From Ilyomonas sp965214235 (lineage in GTDB: Bacteria; Bacteroidota; Bacteroidia; Chitinophagales; Chitinophagaceae): a stretch of 64,000 bases of DNA. The stretch is taken from the NCBI GenBank assembly GCA_965214235.1, contig CBDCBH010000003.1:2294001-2358000 (forward strand), given 5' to 3'. A program made the position numbers and the translations under genes. A model generated the notes under the pieces. The model was not told the origin of the DNA. It worked only from the letters and a program-made list of their open reading frames with translations, and made no database searches. Each line of letters begins with the position of its first letter. The stretch's first letter is position 1. This document shows positions 1 to 7,503 of this stretch, piece by piece.

Positions 1-2246
1 GCGATTACTGCCGTGGGAAACTGAACCACTCTTGCTTCAAATTTGTAATTGCCGGGCGGCAAGTGATAAGAGATGTTAGTTGGATTGCTTGTAGTAGTCC
101 ATGAGTTATCAAAGCTATCCATTTTGTATTCATAAACGTAGCCTGCCGCTTTTCGCAAACCGAAGGCGGTAAGTGAAAAACTGATTTTGTTTTCATTATA
201 CGAAAGAAGGTAATGATGCGCATTCCAGTTGGCTGAATCAGTAACAAAAGGCTGGTCGTTAACTTCGGTTTTATAAACGAGTAAAGAAGGATGATCGGGC
301 TCGGTGATAACATCGGAAGGATAAAAAGCTGTAATGCCATTTACACCGCCAAAAAACAGTTTCCCTTTGCTTGTTTCGGCAACTGCAGAGGTGTTAAATT
401 CATTTTCCTGCAAGCCTTTTTCTTTTGTATAATTTTTTAATACGCCGTTGAGTTGCAGGGCAGATAAACCCATATTGCTCGATGCAAAAATGGTTTCCCT
501 TTTTTCATCTGTAAGCATTGAATAAATACAATCGTTCAGCAAGCCATTGCTTGTGCTGAATGTTTTTATCAGCCGCTTGCTGTTATACACAAACAAGCCT
601 TTATCGGTGCCTGCCCAAACGTTGTTTTTTGCATCGCATATAAGGCTTCTTACCTGGTAATTGTCGGGTATATTATAGCTGCTTATTTTTCCATCGGGAT
701 GTTTGCAAAACAACATACCCGTGTTTGCACCAACCCACAGGCAATTGTTACTTTTATTCCAATAAAAAACATTAATGGGGTTATTATTTATAGAATGAAA
801 AAGTATAGTAAAGCTTTGCAATTTTCCTTTGCCGAATGTGCATTGTACAACATCTGATGATGTAGTTACAATCAGGTTGTTACTGTCAATTTTCTGTACA
901 TTGTTTGGAAACACTATGTTGTGCGTATGCAATTCATCCTCTTCTTTATCTGTTAATGGTAAAGGCGTAAGTTTTTTAGTAGAAAGAGTTAGTAAATACC
1001 AGCCCTGACCAATTGTTTCAATAAAATAAATATCGTTGGTTAATTTTTCAATGCAGGCAACATCTTTTACTTTAGGCGTTATCAAAGGACTTTGCCACAC
1101 CGGTTTGTTCAGTGTATCGTACAACTGAATGCCGCCGGTTAAACAACCTGCCAGCACGCGGTTGTTATCTTCATCCACACAAATGCTTTTTATAAAATTG
1201 GTAGCATTCGGATAGGCATAATATTGAAACGGAATGCTGTAGTTCTGAATAATTTTTATATCATCGTTGGTAAGCAGCCACAAGCGTTTAAACTGGTCTT
1301 CATACAAGGTTGAAATATAACCTGCAGGCAATACTGCATCGCTGCCAAGCGTAGTAATTTCACTGATGTTTTTACAGTTAGAATCAAGCGCCAGCAAGTG
1401 CTGGCTTGTGCTTGCCAACACTTCATTTCCAAATACTTTTATGCAACCGAAAGAAAACTTGCTGGCATGAAAGGCTTCCTTAAATTGAGGTTGCTTTTGA
1501 TTGCTGATATCAGCGATAGTAATTCCTTTATTGTGCGCCACATACAGTTTGTTTTCGGTGCAGGCGATGCTATTGATTATTTCGTTTCCCGAATGCAAAA
1601 AACCGTTAGCGCCGGTAGCTTTATCAAACCATAAAATTTGATTTTGCAGGGTAAGAATAAATATAAATTTAGCATTGGCGGCATATTGAAATTGAAATAA
1701 AAAAAAAGGAGCAACAGATGATTTGGCAAGATGATTTTCTTTTACCACTTTACCATTTGAATTCAATAAAACAAAACCGCTTTCATTCATGCACCATACG
1801 CCTTGCGGTGTTTCCTGCAGTGGTCTTACAGGGCAAAAAGAGGTAGCTACAGGCAGATAAATAAGCGAACGAAATTGATCGAGATAAGGATTATAAACCA
1901 GGATGCCATTGCGATAAGTAACCCACAACAAATTGTTTTTCAGTTTTAAAAAATGAACCTGGTAGCTAATGTTTACGGGCTTTCCGCTGATGGCCGGATG
2001 AACCGTTTCTAACCGGTAGCCGTTGTATCGTTGCAAGCCGGTTTTGGTGGCAATCCAGGTAAAACCAAAGGTATCGGTTACAATATCGCTTACCGAATTG
2101 TTGATAAGACCATCTTCAACATTCACCGTTTTTATCACATAACGCTTGTGATTTTTGGCAAACAACAACTGGCAGTTTGCATATTGATATAACAGCAAAC
2201 AGGTTGTTGTAATTACAATAAACGAAAATGATTTTATGATTGTCAT
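1..2246 (-). CDS. Two-component-regulator-propeller sensor protein, C-terminus cut by window edge
   Basis: Translating the minus strand from the ATG at 2246 gives 748 uninterrupted codons that run off the left edge. The first ~26 residues are a signal peptide ending near NCQ. Reg_prop blades follow, such as GLINNSVSDIV..FGFTWIATKTGLQRYNGY at about residues 46-77 and later NNVWAGTDKGLF. The segment around 610-645 (ENEFN, then FFGGVNG) and the last ~95 visible residues (YEYKMD, PGNYKFEARV) match the Y_Y_Y beta-sandwich that follows the propellers. In this family the periplasmic sensor is joined to a membrane helix and then a histidine kinase, a LuxR/LytTR or an AraC domain; that part lies outside the window, so the output is unknown. 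It is transcribed divergently from the outer-membrane receptor, which could be its target (inference). Confidence 0.88.
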   Translation of the reverse strand, partial: MTIIKSFSFIVITTTCLLLYQYANCQLLFAKNHKRYVIKTVNVEDGLINNSVSDIVTDTFGFTWIATKTGLQRYNGYRLETVHPAISGKPVNISYQVHFLKLKNNLLWVTYRNGILVYNPYLDQFRSLIYLPVATSFCPVRPLQETPQGVWCMNESGFVLLNSNGKVVKENHLAKSSVAPFFLFQFQYAANAKFIFILTLQNQILWFDKATGANGFLHSGNEIINSIACTENKLYVAHNKGITIADISNQKQPQFKEAFHASKFSFGCIKVFGNEVLASTSQHLLALDSNCKNISEITTLGSDAVLPAGYISTLYEDQFKRLWLLTNDDIKIIQNYSIPFQYYAYPNATNFIKSICVDEDNNRVLAGCLTGGIQLYDTLNKPVWQSPLITPKVKDVACIEKLTNDIYFIETIGQGWYLLTLSTKKLTPLPLTDKEEDELHTHNIVFPNNVQKIDSNNLIVTTSSDVVQCTFGKGKLQSFTILFHSINNNPINVFYWNKSNNCLWVGANTGMLFCKHPDGKISSYNIPDNYQVRSLICDAKNNVWAGTDKGLFVYNSKRLIKTFSTSNGLLNDCIYSMLTDEKRETIFASSNMGLSALQLNGVLKNYTKEKGLQENEFNTSAVAETSKGKLFFGGVNGITAFYPSDVITEPDHPSLLVYKTEVNDQPFVTDSANWNAHHYLLSYNENKISFSLTAFGLRKAAGYVYEYKMDSFDNSWTTTSNPTNISYHLPPGNYKFEARVVQFPTAVI

Positions 2247-2495
2247 AAGCCATTAAAAGAGAGATAGCTTTGGTAAGAACAATGCCGGAAGCAGCAATTC
2301 ACCGTTCATTTTGAAAGCTAATTTACACATTAAAAAACAACTCCGGTTTAATAAGTTGGAAACATTCTGTTTTCATTCATCCTATCTATTTCCCGCTCAT
2401 CAAAACAGTGTAACAAAAAACAGAATGCATCGTACCACTAATACTTATATCCTGCCATTGGTAGCATTTGGTTTCATTGCTCAAAACGCAATGGC

Positions 2496-2503
2496 AACCT
2501 TTG
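2496..2503 (+). promoter_or_regulatory. Possible -7 promoter element for the outer-membrane receptor gene
   Basis: AACCTTTG matches the Bacteroidota -7 consensus TAnnTTTG at 7 of 8 positions counting the free ones. A weak TTTC lies 20 nt upstream at 2472-2475. Transcription would start near 2508-2512, downstream of the TTG at 2468, which favours the ATG at 2528 as the start of the gene. Confidence 0.3.
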
Positions 2504-2527
2504 TGGCGATATTCAAAATTAGTGTTT

Positions 2528-5032
2528 ATGAAAACGTTTTTTGCCCTTGTTCTTTTTGTTTTACTCATCTCTTTTCAAACCCTTTTTGCGCAGGCAAATA
2601 AACCCGCCATTAGCGGAACAGTGGCTGTAAATAATAAAGCCATTGAAGCCGCTACCGTAAGTTTATTAAAAGCCAAAGATTCATCGCTGGTGAAGATTGC
2701 CATTACCGATAAAGACGGAAATTTCGCTTTTGATAAAGCTGCGGAAGGCACTTATCTTATCTCTATAGATGCCATTAATTTTCAAAAATATTACAGCTCT
2801 GTCTTTTTAATAAATCAACAAAAACAAACCTTCACACTGGCTGATGTTCATCTCCAAAATAAAGATGCAATGGCAACTTCGGTTGTAGTAATCAGCAAAC
2901 GACCGTTGATTGAACAAAAGATTGATAAAACCATTGTAAACGTTGATGCCTCGCCTACGAACACGGGTTTAACTGCGTTGGAAGTGCTGGAAAAATCGCC
3001 GGGCGTTACCATTGATAACAACGACAACATTAGCCTGAAAGGCAAGCAGGGCGTGGTTATTTTAATTGATGGCAAGCCAACGTATTTAAGCGGACAAGAC
3101 CTTGCGAACCTTTTAAAAAACATGAGCGCCAACCAGATTGACCAGATTGAACTGATGAGCCAGCCATCGGCAAAATACGATGCTGCCGGCAACGCGGGCA
3201 TCATTAACATCAAAACAAAAAAGACAAAAGCGGCTGGCTTTAACGGTTCTTTTTCAACCAGCGCCATCTTTGCCAAATATTTTAAAAACACCAACAACAT
3301 AAACATCAACTGGCACAAAAACAAACTGAACTTGTTTGCCAATTACAGTTACTCGCGCTGGGAAGGTTTTAATGATATTTATATTGACAGAAGTTCGCGC
3401 GCAAGCCGTGCTGTTGATTATGACAGATACAGCAATCAACACACGTACGGGCGTTACAGTGGTCGCCCGCAAAATTTTAAATTGGGAGCCGATTTTTTTG
3501 CCACCAAAAAAACAACCATCGGCGCTGTGATTACGGGCGATATTCGGGATGATAAATTTGCTTCGGGAACACGTGCCGATATTTACGACAGCCTCAAAAA
3601 TTTTGCAGAATACAATTCGGCACAATCGCAAAATAAAAACACATGGACGAACCTTGGCTTTAATCTTAACTTTCAGCAAAAACTTGATACCAGCGGAACC
3701 GAACTTACCGCCGATGCCGATTATATTTTTTACCATGCGCCCGGCAGCCAGTATTCCAACAACTATTTGTATAACCCTGAAAATATATTGATTGATACCA
3801 AAGATCCTTCTAATCCAAACCCGTATTTATTAAAAGGAAACCTGCCTTCCAACATTGATATTTATACATTTAAAAGCGATTATCATCACCCGATGAAGAA
3901 GAATGCAACACTGGAAGCAGGCATTAAATTCAGCTATGTAAAAACGGATAATGATGCGCAGTACACGTTGTTCGATCCGGCATATAACTACAACGGCGGA
4001 TGGAAATACGATTCATCGCGAAGCAATCATTTTATTTATAAAGAAAACATCAATGCGGCTTATATAAACCTGCAAAAACAAATCAAAAAATGGGGCTTTC
4101 AATTGGGTTTGCGTGCCGAACAAACAATTGCCGATGGCAACCAAAAAACACAGAGCGAGAGCTTTCATAAAAATTATACAAAGCTGTTTCCTACCACTTA
4201 CATAAGCTATAAAAAGAATGATAACAATACGTTTGCTTTATCGTATGGCAGGCGCATTGAACGACCCGATTATCAATCATTAAATCCGTTTCAGGAGCAG
4301 CTTGACCGTTACACGTACCAACAAGGCAATCCTTTGCTGCAGCCGCAGTTCAGCCACAATATCGAGTTGAGTTATAATTACAAAGGTCAGTTAAATGTAT
4401 CGGCAAATTATACTATCATTTCAAACATTATTAATGACGTATTAATAACAGAAAAATTAGGTACCGATTCTAATTATACCACATTTCAAACATCGCAGAA
4501 TATTGCTTCCAGCCAAAACGTTGGCTTATCGGTAAGCTATAATAAACAAATAAAAAAATGGTGGTCGGTGAACATTTATACCAATCTTTTCAATAACCAT
4601 TTTAAAGGTGTGATTGATGGTGAAAACATTAACGTAAACAGCATTGCATTTAACGGCAATGCCAGTAGCCAGTTTACGTTTAACAAAGGCTGGAGTGCTG
4701 AAGTAAGCGGCTGGTTTAACTCAAAGCAATTGGTAAGCAGCGCCATTTTAGCGCAACCGATGGGCATGTTTTCGTTAGGTGGCAGCAAGCAGATTTTAAA
4801 GCAAAAAGGAACCATCCGCGTGAATGTGCGCGACCCGTTTTATCTGGCTTCTTTCCGTGGCAGCACCAACCTGGATAAAGGACTTACCGTTATCCATTCC
4901 AAATGGGATAACCGCAGGCTGAACCTTACATTTACCTATCGTTTTGGCAAAGCTGCCAACGGGCCGCAGCGCCGCAGAAACATTGGTGCTGATGATGAAA
5001 CCAACCGTGTAAAATCGGGCGGTCAGCAATGA
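2528..5032 (+). CDS. Outer-membrane beta-barrel protein, TonB-dependent-receptor-like with CarboxypepD_reg domain
   Basis: An 834-residue protein. Residues 1-22 are a signal peptide (MKTFFALVLF...TLFAQ). Residues ~26-108 form a CarboxypepD_reg-like beta-sandwich (TVAVNNKAIEAATVSL, DKDGNFAF). Residues ~118-225 resemble a TonB plug (TALEVLEKSPGV, VILIDGKPTYLSG, DAAGNAGIINIKTKK). The rest is a large barrel of the OMP_b-brl_3 type, with the typical SYGRRIERPDYQSLNPF strand. The frame stays open upstream to a TTG at 2468, but the ATG at 2528 starts exactly at the signal peptide. The ligand cannot be read from sequence; relatives act in uptake across the outer membrane. A strong terminator follows. 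The last ~65 nt of the gene are copied at 6470-6548, suggesting a former second copy. Confidence 0.88.
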   Translation: MKTFFALVLFVLLISFQTLFAQANKPAISGTVAVNNKAIEAATVSLLKAKDSSLVKIAITDKDGNFAFDKAAEGTYLISIDAINFQKYYSSVFLINQQKQTFTLADVHLQNKDAMATSVVVISKRPLIEQKIDKTIVNVDASPTNTGLTALEVLEKSPGVTIDNNDNISLKGKQGVVILIDGKPTYLSGQDLANLLKNMSANQIDQIELMSQPSAKYDAAGNAGIINIKTKKTKAAGFNGSFSTSAIFAKYFKNTNNININWHKNKLNLFANYSYSRWEGFNDIYIDRSSRASRAVDYDRYSNQHTYGRYSGRPQNFKLGADFFATKKTTIGAVITGDIRDDKFASGTRADIYDSLKNFAEYNSAQSQNKNTWTNLGFNLNFQQKLDTSGTELTADADYIFYHAPGSQYSNNYLYNPENILIDTKDPSNPNPYLLKGNLPSNIDIYTFKSDYHHPMKKNATLEAGIKFSYVKTDNDAQYTLFDPAYNYNGGWKYDSSRSNHFIYKENINAAYINLQKQIKKWGFQLGLRAEQTIADGNQKTQSESFHKNYTKLFPTTYISYKKNDNNTFALSYGRRIERPDYQSLNPFQEQLDRYTYQQGNPLLQPQFSHNIELSYNYKGQLNVSANYTIISNIINDVLITEKLGTDSNYTTFQTSQNIASSQNVGLSVSYNKQIKKWWSVNIYTNLFNNHFKGVIDGENINVNSIAFNGNASSQFTFNKGWSAEVSGWFNSKQLVSSAILAQPMGMFSLGGSKQILKQKGTIRVNVRDPFYLASFRGSTNLDKGLTVIHSKWDNRRLNLTFTYRFGKAANGPQRRRNIGADDETNRVKSGGQQ

Positions 5033-5053
5033 TGTTTTTTCAGTGCATATTAA

Positions 5054-5083
5054 TAAAAGCCTTCGTGTTTACGAAGGCTTTTA
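5054..5083 (+). terminator. Rho-independent terminator after the receptor gene
   Basis: A perfect 13-bp stem (5054-5066 with 5071-5083) and a 4-nt loop, followed by a T-rich run to 5089. It lies 21 nt after the stop codon and could also serve the convergent SDR gene. Confidence 0.85.
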
Positions 5084-5170
5084 TTTTTTATTTGGGTTGA
5101 TGATGCCCAATGAACCGTATTTGAAATAAGAATCTAAATATTGATTTGATAATAACGACAAGCGATTGTT

Positions 5171-5980
5171 TTATGCAAGAAATGAAGTTTCAATTCCCTT
5201 GCGGAATGCCTCATCACCAACCTGCAAACGCTGTGTATACAGAGCTTTGGCATCGGCACCAGCTACATAGCGCAACGTGTTTTTCCCATCGGTTGCCGCT
5301 TCATATACTATTTGTGCAATTTGCTCTGCCGAAGAGTAAGAAGCCATCCGTTCGGGGTTTGTAAATACATGCATTACTTTGCCAACCATTTCATCATAAG
5401 CCGGATGTTGCGCCATTACTAAAGAGCGACTTATAAAGTCGGTAGCGATGCCGCCGGGCGAAACAGTTTTTACACCAATGCCAAACGCGCCAAGTTCAAA
5501 AGCTAAACTTTCGCTCCAGCCTTCCAACGCCCATTTGGTAGCATGGTAAACAGAATTAAACGGAAAAGCTACTAAACCACCAATAGAAGTAGTGTTGATA
5601 AACAAGCCGCTTTTCTTTTCGCGGAAATGAGAAATGAACGCTTTGGTTACACGCATTACGCCTAATAAATTGGTGTTAAGCTCCTGTACAATTTGTTCAT
5701 CGGTTGTGCCTTCAAAAGGTCCTGCCAGCCCATAACCTGCATTATTAAAAACAACATCAATTAGTGCTTGTTCAATTGCTTTTCTTACCGTTTCATTAAT
5801 TTGGTCTGGCTTGGTAACATCAAGTGGCAACAAGCTGATGTTTTCTATGGCAGTAAGCTCTGTTTCTTTATCTGGCGCACGCATGGTAGCAATTACTTTC
5901 CATCCGTTGGAAGCAAATAATTTAGCAGCAGCTTTCCCTAAACCTGATGAAGCACCGGTAATAAAAATAGTTTTAGACAT
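5171..5980 (-). CDS. Short-chain dehydrogenase/reductase (classical SDR)
   Basis: 269 residues, a normal length for a classical SDR. The NAD(P)-binding motif TGASSGLG is at residues 8-15, NNAG at 79-82, a candidate catalytic Asn at 104, Ser132, and YHATK at 145-149 supplying the catalytic Tyr and Lys. The basic residue in ATMRAP after strand 2 suggests preference for NADP. Such enzymes oxidise alcohols or reduce carbonyls in the cytoplasm; the substrate is unknown. The gene is divergent from a MerR-type regulator 93 bp away, the usual arrangement for a regulator controlling its neighbour, and a short dyad in the gap is a candidate operator. Start at the ATG at 5980, nine nucleotides before the nucleotide-binding strand. 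Confidence 0.9.
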   Translation of the reverse strand: MSKTIFITGASSGLGKAAAKLFASNGWKVIATMRAPDKETELTAIENISLLPLDVTKPDQINETVRKAIEQALIDVVFNNAGYGLAGPFEGTTDEQIVQELNTNLLGVMRVTKAFISHFREKKSGLFINTTSIGGLVAFPFNSVYHATKWALEGWSESLAFELGAFGIGVKTVSPGGIATDFISRSLVMAQHPAYDEMVGKVMHVFTNPERMASYSSAEQIAQIVYEAATDGKNTLRYVAGADAKALYTQRLQVGDEAFRKGIETSFLA

Positions 5981-6008
5981 AAGTTATATTTTAAAACACA
6001 AAGTAAAC

Positions 6009-6023
6009 AGTAATTTCGTTACT
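6009..6023. promoter_or_regulatory. Candidate MerR operator dyad between SDR and MerR genes
   Basis: The sequence AGTAATTTCGTTACT has perfect 5-bp arms around a 5-nt centre. It sits in the 93-bp divergent gap, just upstream of a near-match to the -7 element (TTACTTTG read on the minus strand, 6 nt from the dyad) that would serve the SDR gene. MerR proteins typically bind dyads within the promoter they control. Assignment is by position only. Confidence 0.35.
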
Positions 6024-6073
6024 CTAAACTACAAACCATAGTTCATACTTCGTTAATTTAATACAGAGATAAT

Positions 6074-6439
6074 ATGATATTAATAAACCAGTTGGCTAAA
6101 GAAACAGATACGCCCATTCATACCATCCGATATTATGAACGATATGGATTATTCAAGGGCAAAAAAAATACAACCGTAAAAACAAACAACTATACTTATT
6201 ATGATGATGAAGCGATAGATAAATTAGAAATAATAAAAGAAGCAAAGGAAATTGGATTTACCTTATCTGAAATAAAAGTAATTATAGATGCCTGGCACAG
6301 CAAGAAGTTATCTGTTGAAAAAAGAAGGCAGATTTTATTAGCTAAGATGACAGAAATAGACAATAAAATTGCTCATTTGAAAAGTGTAAAGAAAAAAATT
6401 GCCGACGCTATAAAAAGCGTTGCCCATGATGAATGCTAA
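6074..6439 (+). CDS. MerR-family transcriptional regulator
   Basis: 121 residues. The N-terminus (INQLAKETDTPIHTIRYYERYGLF) is the winged helix-turn-helix of the MerR family, with the diagnostic RYYERYGL at about 19-26. Residues ~40-70 complete the DNA-binding domain (DKLEIIKEAKEIGFTLSEIK) and ~75-115 form the basic, helical dimerisation coil. A single cysteine is the last residue, so the cysteine sets used by metal-sensing members are absent and the effector is unknown. Being divergent from the SDR gene, it is the likely regulator of that enzyme (inference from context). Confidence 0.9.
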   Translation: MILINQLAKETDTPIHTIRYYERYGLFKGKKNTTVKTNNYTYYDDEAIDKLEIIKEAKEIGFTLSEIKVIIDAWHSKKLSVEKRRQILLAKMTEIDNKIAHLKSVKKKIADAIKSVAHDEC

Positions 6440-6469
6440 CTTATCTCAAATGACGATTGCAGTAAATAA

Positions 6470-6548
6470 CAACGCCACAGAAACAGTAGTGCTGATGATG
6501 AAACCAACCGCGTAAAATCAGGCGGTCAGCAATGATGTTTTTTTAGTG
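6470..6548 (+). pseudogene. Remnant: 3' end of a second copy of the outer-membrane receptor gene
   Basis: These 79 nt align without gaps to 4967-5045, the end of the receptor gene plus the start of its 3' flank, with about seven mismatches. In the receptor's frame the copy reads QRHRNSSADDETNRVKSGGQQ-stop, against QRRRNIGADDETNRVKSGGQQ-stop. Within the last 14 codons the only differences are synonymous (CGT/CGC, TCG/TCA). An in-frame TAA lies immediately upstream at 6467-6469 and no homology continues there. It looks like what is left of a once-functional paralogue. Confidence 0.75.
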
Positions 6549-6552
6549 AGTC

Positions 6553-7308
6553 TTAATAGATTTGAGCCAATCGAAACTTTCCATTGGTTATGTGCATTAC
6601 ATTGCCTGCTTTGTCGTATAAGTTGCAGGCAAACTGAACAGTGATAATATTTATGGATGTATAACCCGGAGCATTAGGATTGGCTATAACTTCGTTTTTA
6701 AGAATGGTAAAATAGCTGCCTGTTTGGTTGGCTGTGCCATCAAAAGTTTGCCATGTTTTGCCCATGGCATCTATCCACAAAATGGTAATACCAGAACTAA
6801 GCAAAGAGTGTGTAACAGATGAATCTAAAATAGCATCATTATAATAATAGTTGTAAGTCGTATCGTGCGTGCGAACGGCATAATTGTAATTACCTGACTG
6901 AAAGAAGGTATCAACAGCTTTATAAAGTACAGGACCAGGTGTAGAATCGGAATAATGTGATTTACTAAGGTTTATTGAGCCTTTGGTAAAAGCAAAATAA
7001 GGCAATCCTTTCGTGTTGCCATTAACAAAAGAAGAACCGATTCTATTCCAATTAAAAATAGAGGTATCGGTTAAAAAATTTCCCCATTCCTGTCCTCCCT
7101 CATAGATACCTGCATTTTCTTTTTGAATACCAAATATTCTTTTTCCATCAAGAACAAAATCAATAAAAATACTGGTATCTGTGAGGACTGTATCGAGATG
7201 AGAAACGCTTTGTAAACTGCCGGAACTATCTTTTTTACAAGAACTGATTGTTGCGATGGTTGCGCTTAACAACAGCATCGTTGCTATTGCGCAAAAAGAA
7301 ATTTTCAT
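6553..7308 (-). CDS. Hypothetical lipoprotein
   Basis: 251 residues of unrecognised family. Residues 1-24 are a lipoprotein signal ending in SSC-KKD, so Cys24 would be lipidated and the protein anchored in the envelope. The mature part is rich in Asp, Thr, Tyr and Asn and predicts as beta structure. It contains a short internal run THDTTYNYYYND and ends HITNGKFRLAQIY, typical of small secreted Bacteroidota lipoproteins whose last beta strand closes a sandwich. The receptor scar ends 5 nt past its stop. The promoter was not identified, and no function is proposed. Confidence 0.75.
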   Translation of the reverse strand: MKISFCAIATMLLLSATIATISSCKKDSSGSLQSVSHLDTVLTDTSIFIDFVLDGKRIFGIQKENAGIYEGGQEWGNFLTDTSIFNWNRIGSSFVNGNTKGLPYFAFTKGSINLSKSHYSDSTPGPVLYKAVDTFFQSGNYNYAVRTHDTTYNYYYNDAILDSSVTHSLLSSGITILWIDAMGKTWQTFDGTANQTGSYFTILKNEVIANPNAPGYTSINIITVQFACNLYDKAGNVMHITNGKFRLAQIY

Positions 7309-7452
7309 GCTGGATAAATTGTTTATAATAGATTATTTTTTGTAAGGAACAATTTTCTATTGCAATCGTTTTGTTTTTGTTCCGATTCTAAAATTACTAC
7401 TTTTAAAGATAGACACTCTTAAGCATATATTGGCTACTTACCAACAAATAAA

Positions 7453-7479
7453 AAAGCCGCTGTCATTAACAACGGCTTT
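7453..7479 (-). terminator. Terminator downstream of the M13 peptidase gene
   Basis: Arms AAAGCCG (7453-7459) and CGGCTTT (7473-7479) form a 7-bp stem that can be extended past a one-base mismatch. Read on the minus strand it is followed by a T-rich stretch. It lies 25 nt past the peptidase stop codon. Confidence 0.6.
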
Positions 7480-7503
7480 ACTTTATAATTGATTGGTTTG
7501 TTT

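Noticed and set aside
3254..3736. 160-codon minus-strand ORF inside the receptor gene (and many similar antisense ORFs)
   Set aside because: Frame shadow of the receptor; no independent signals.
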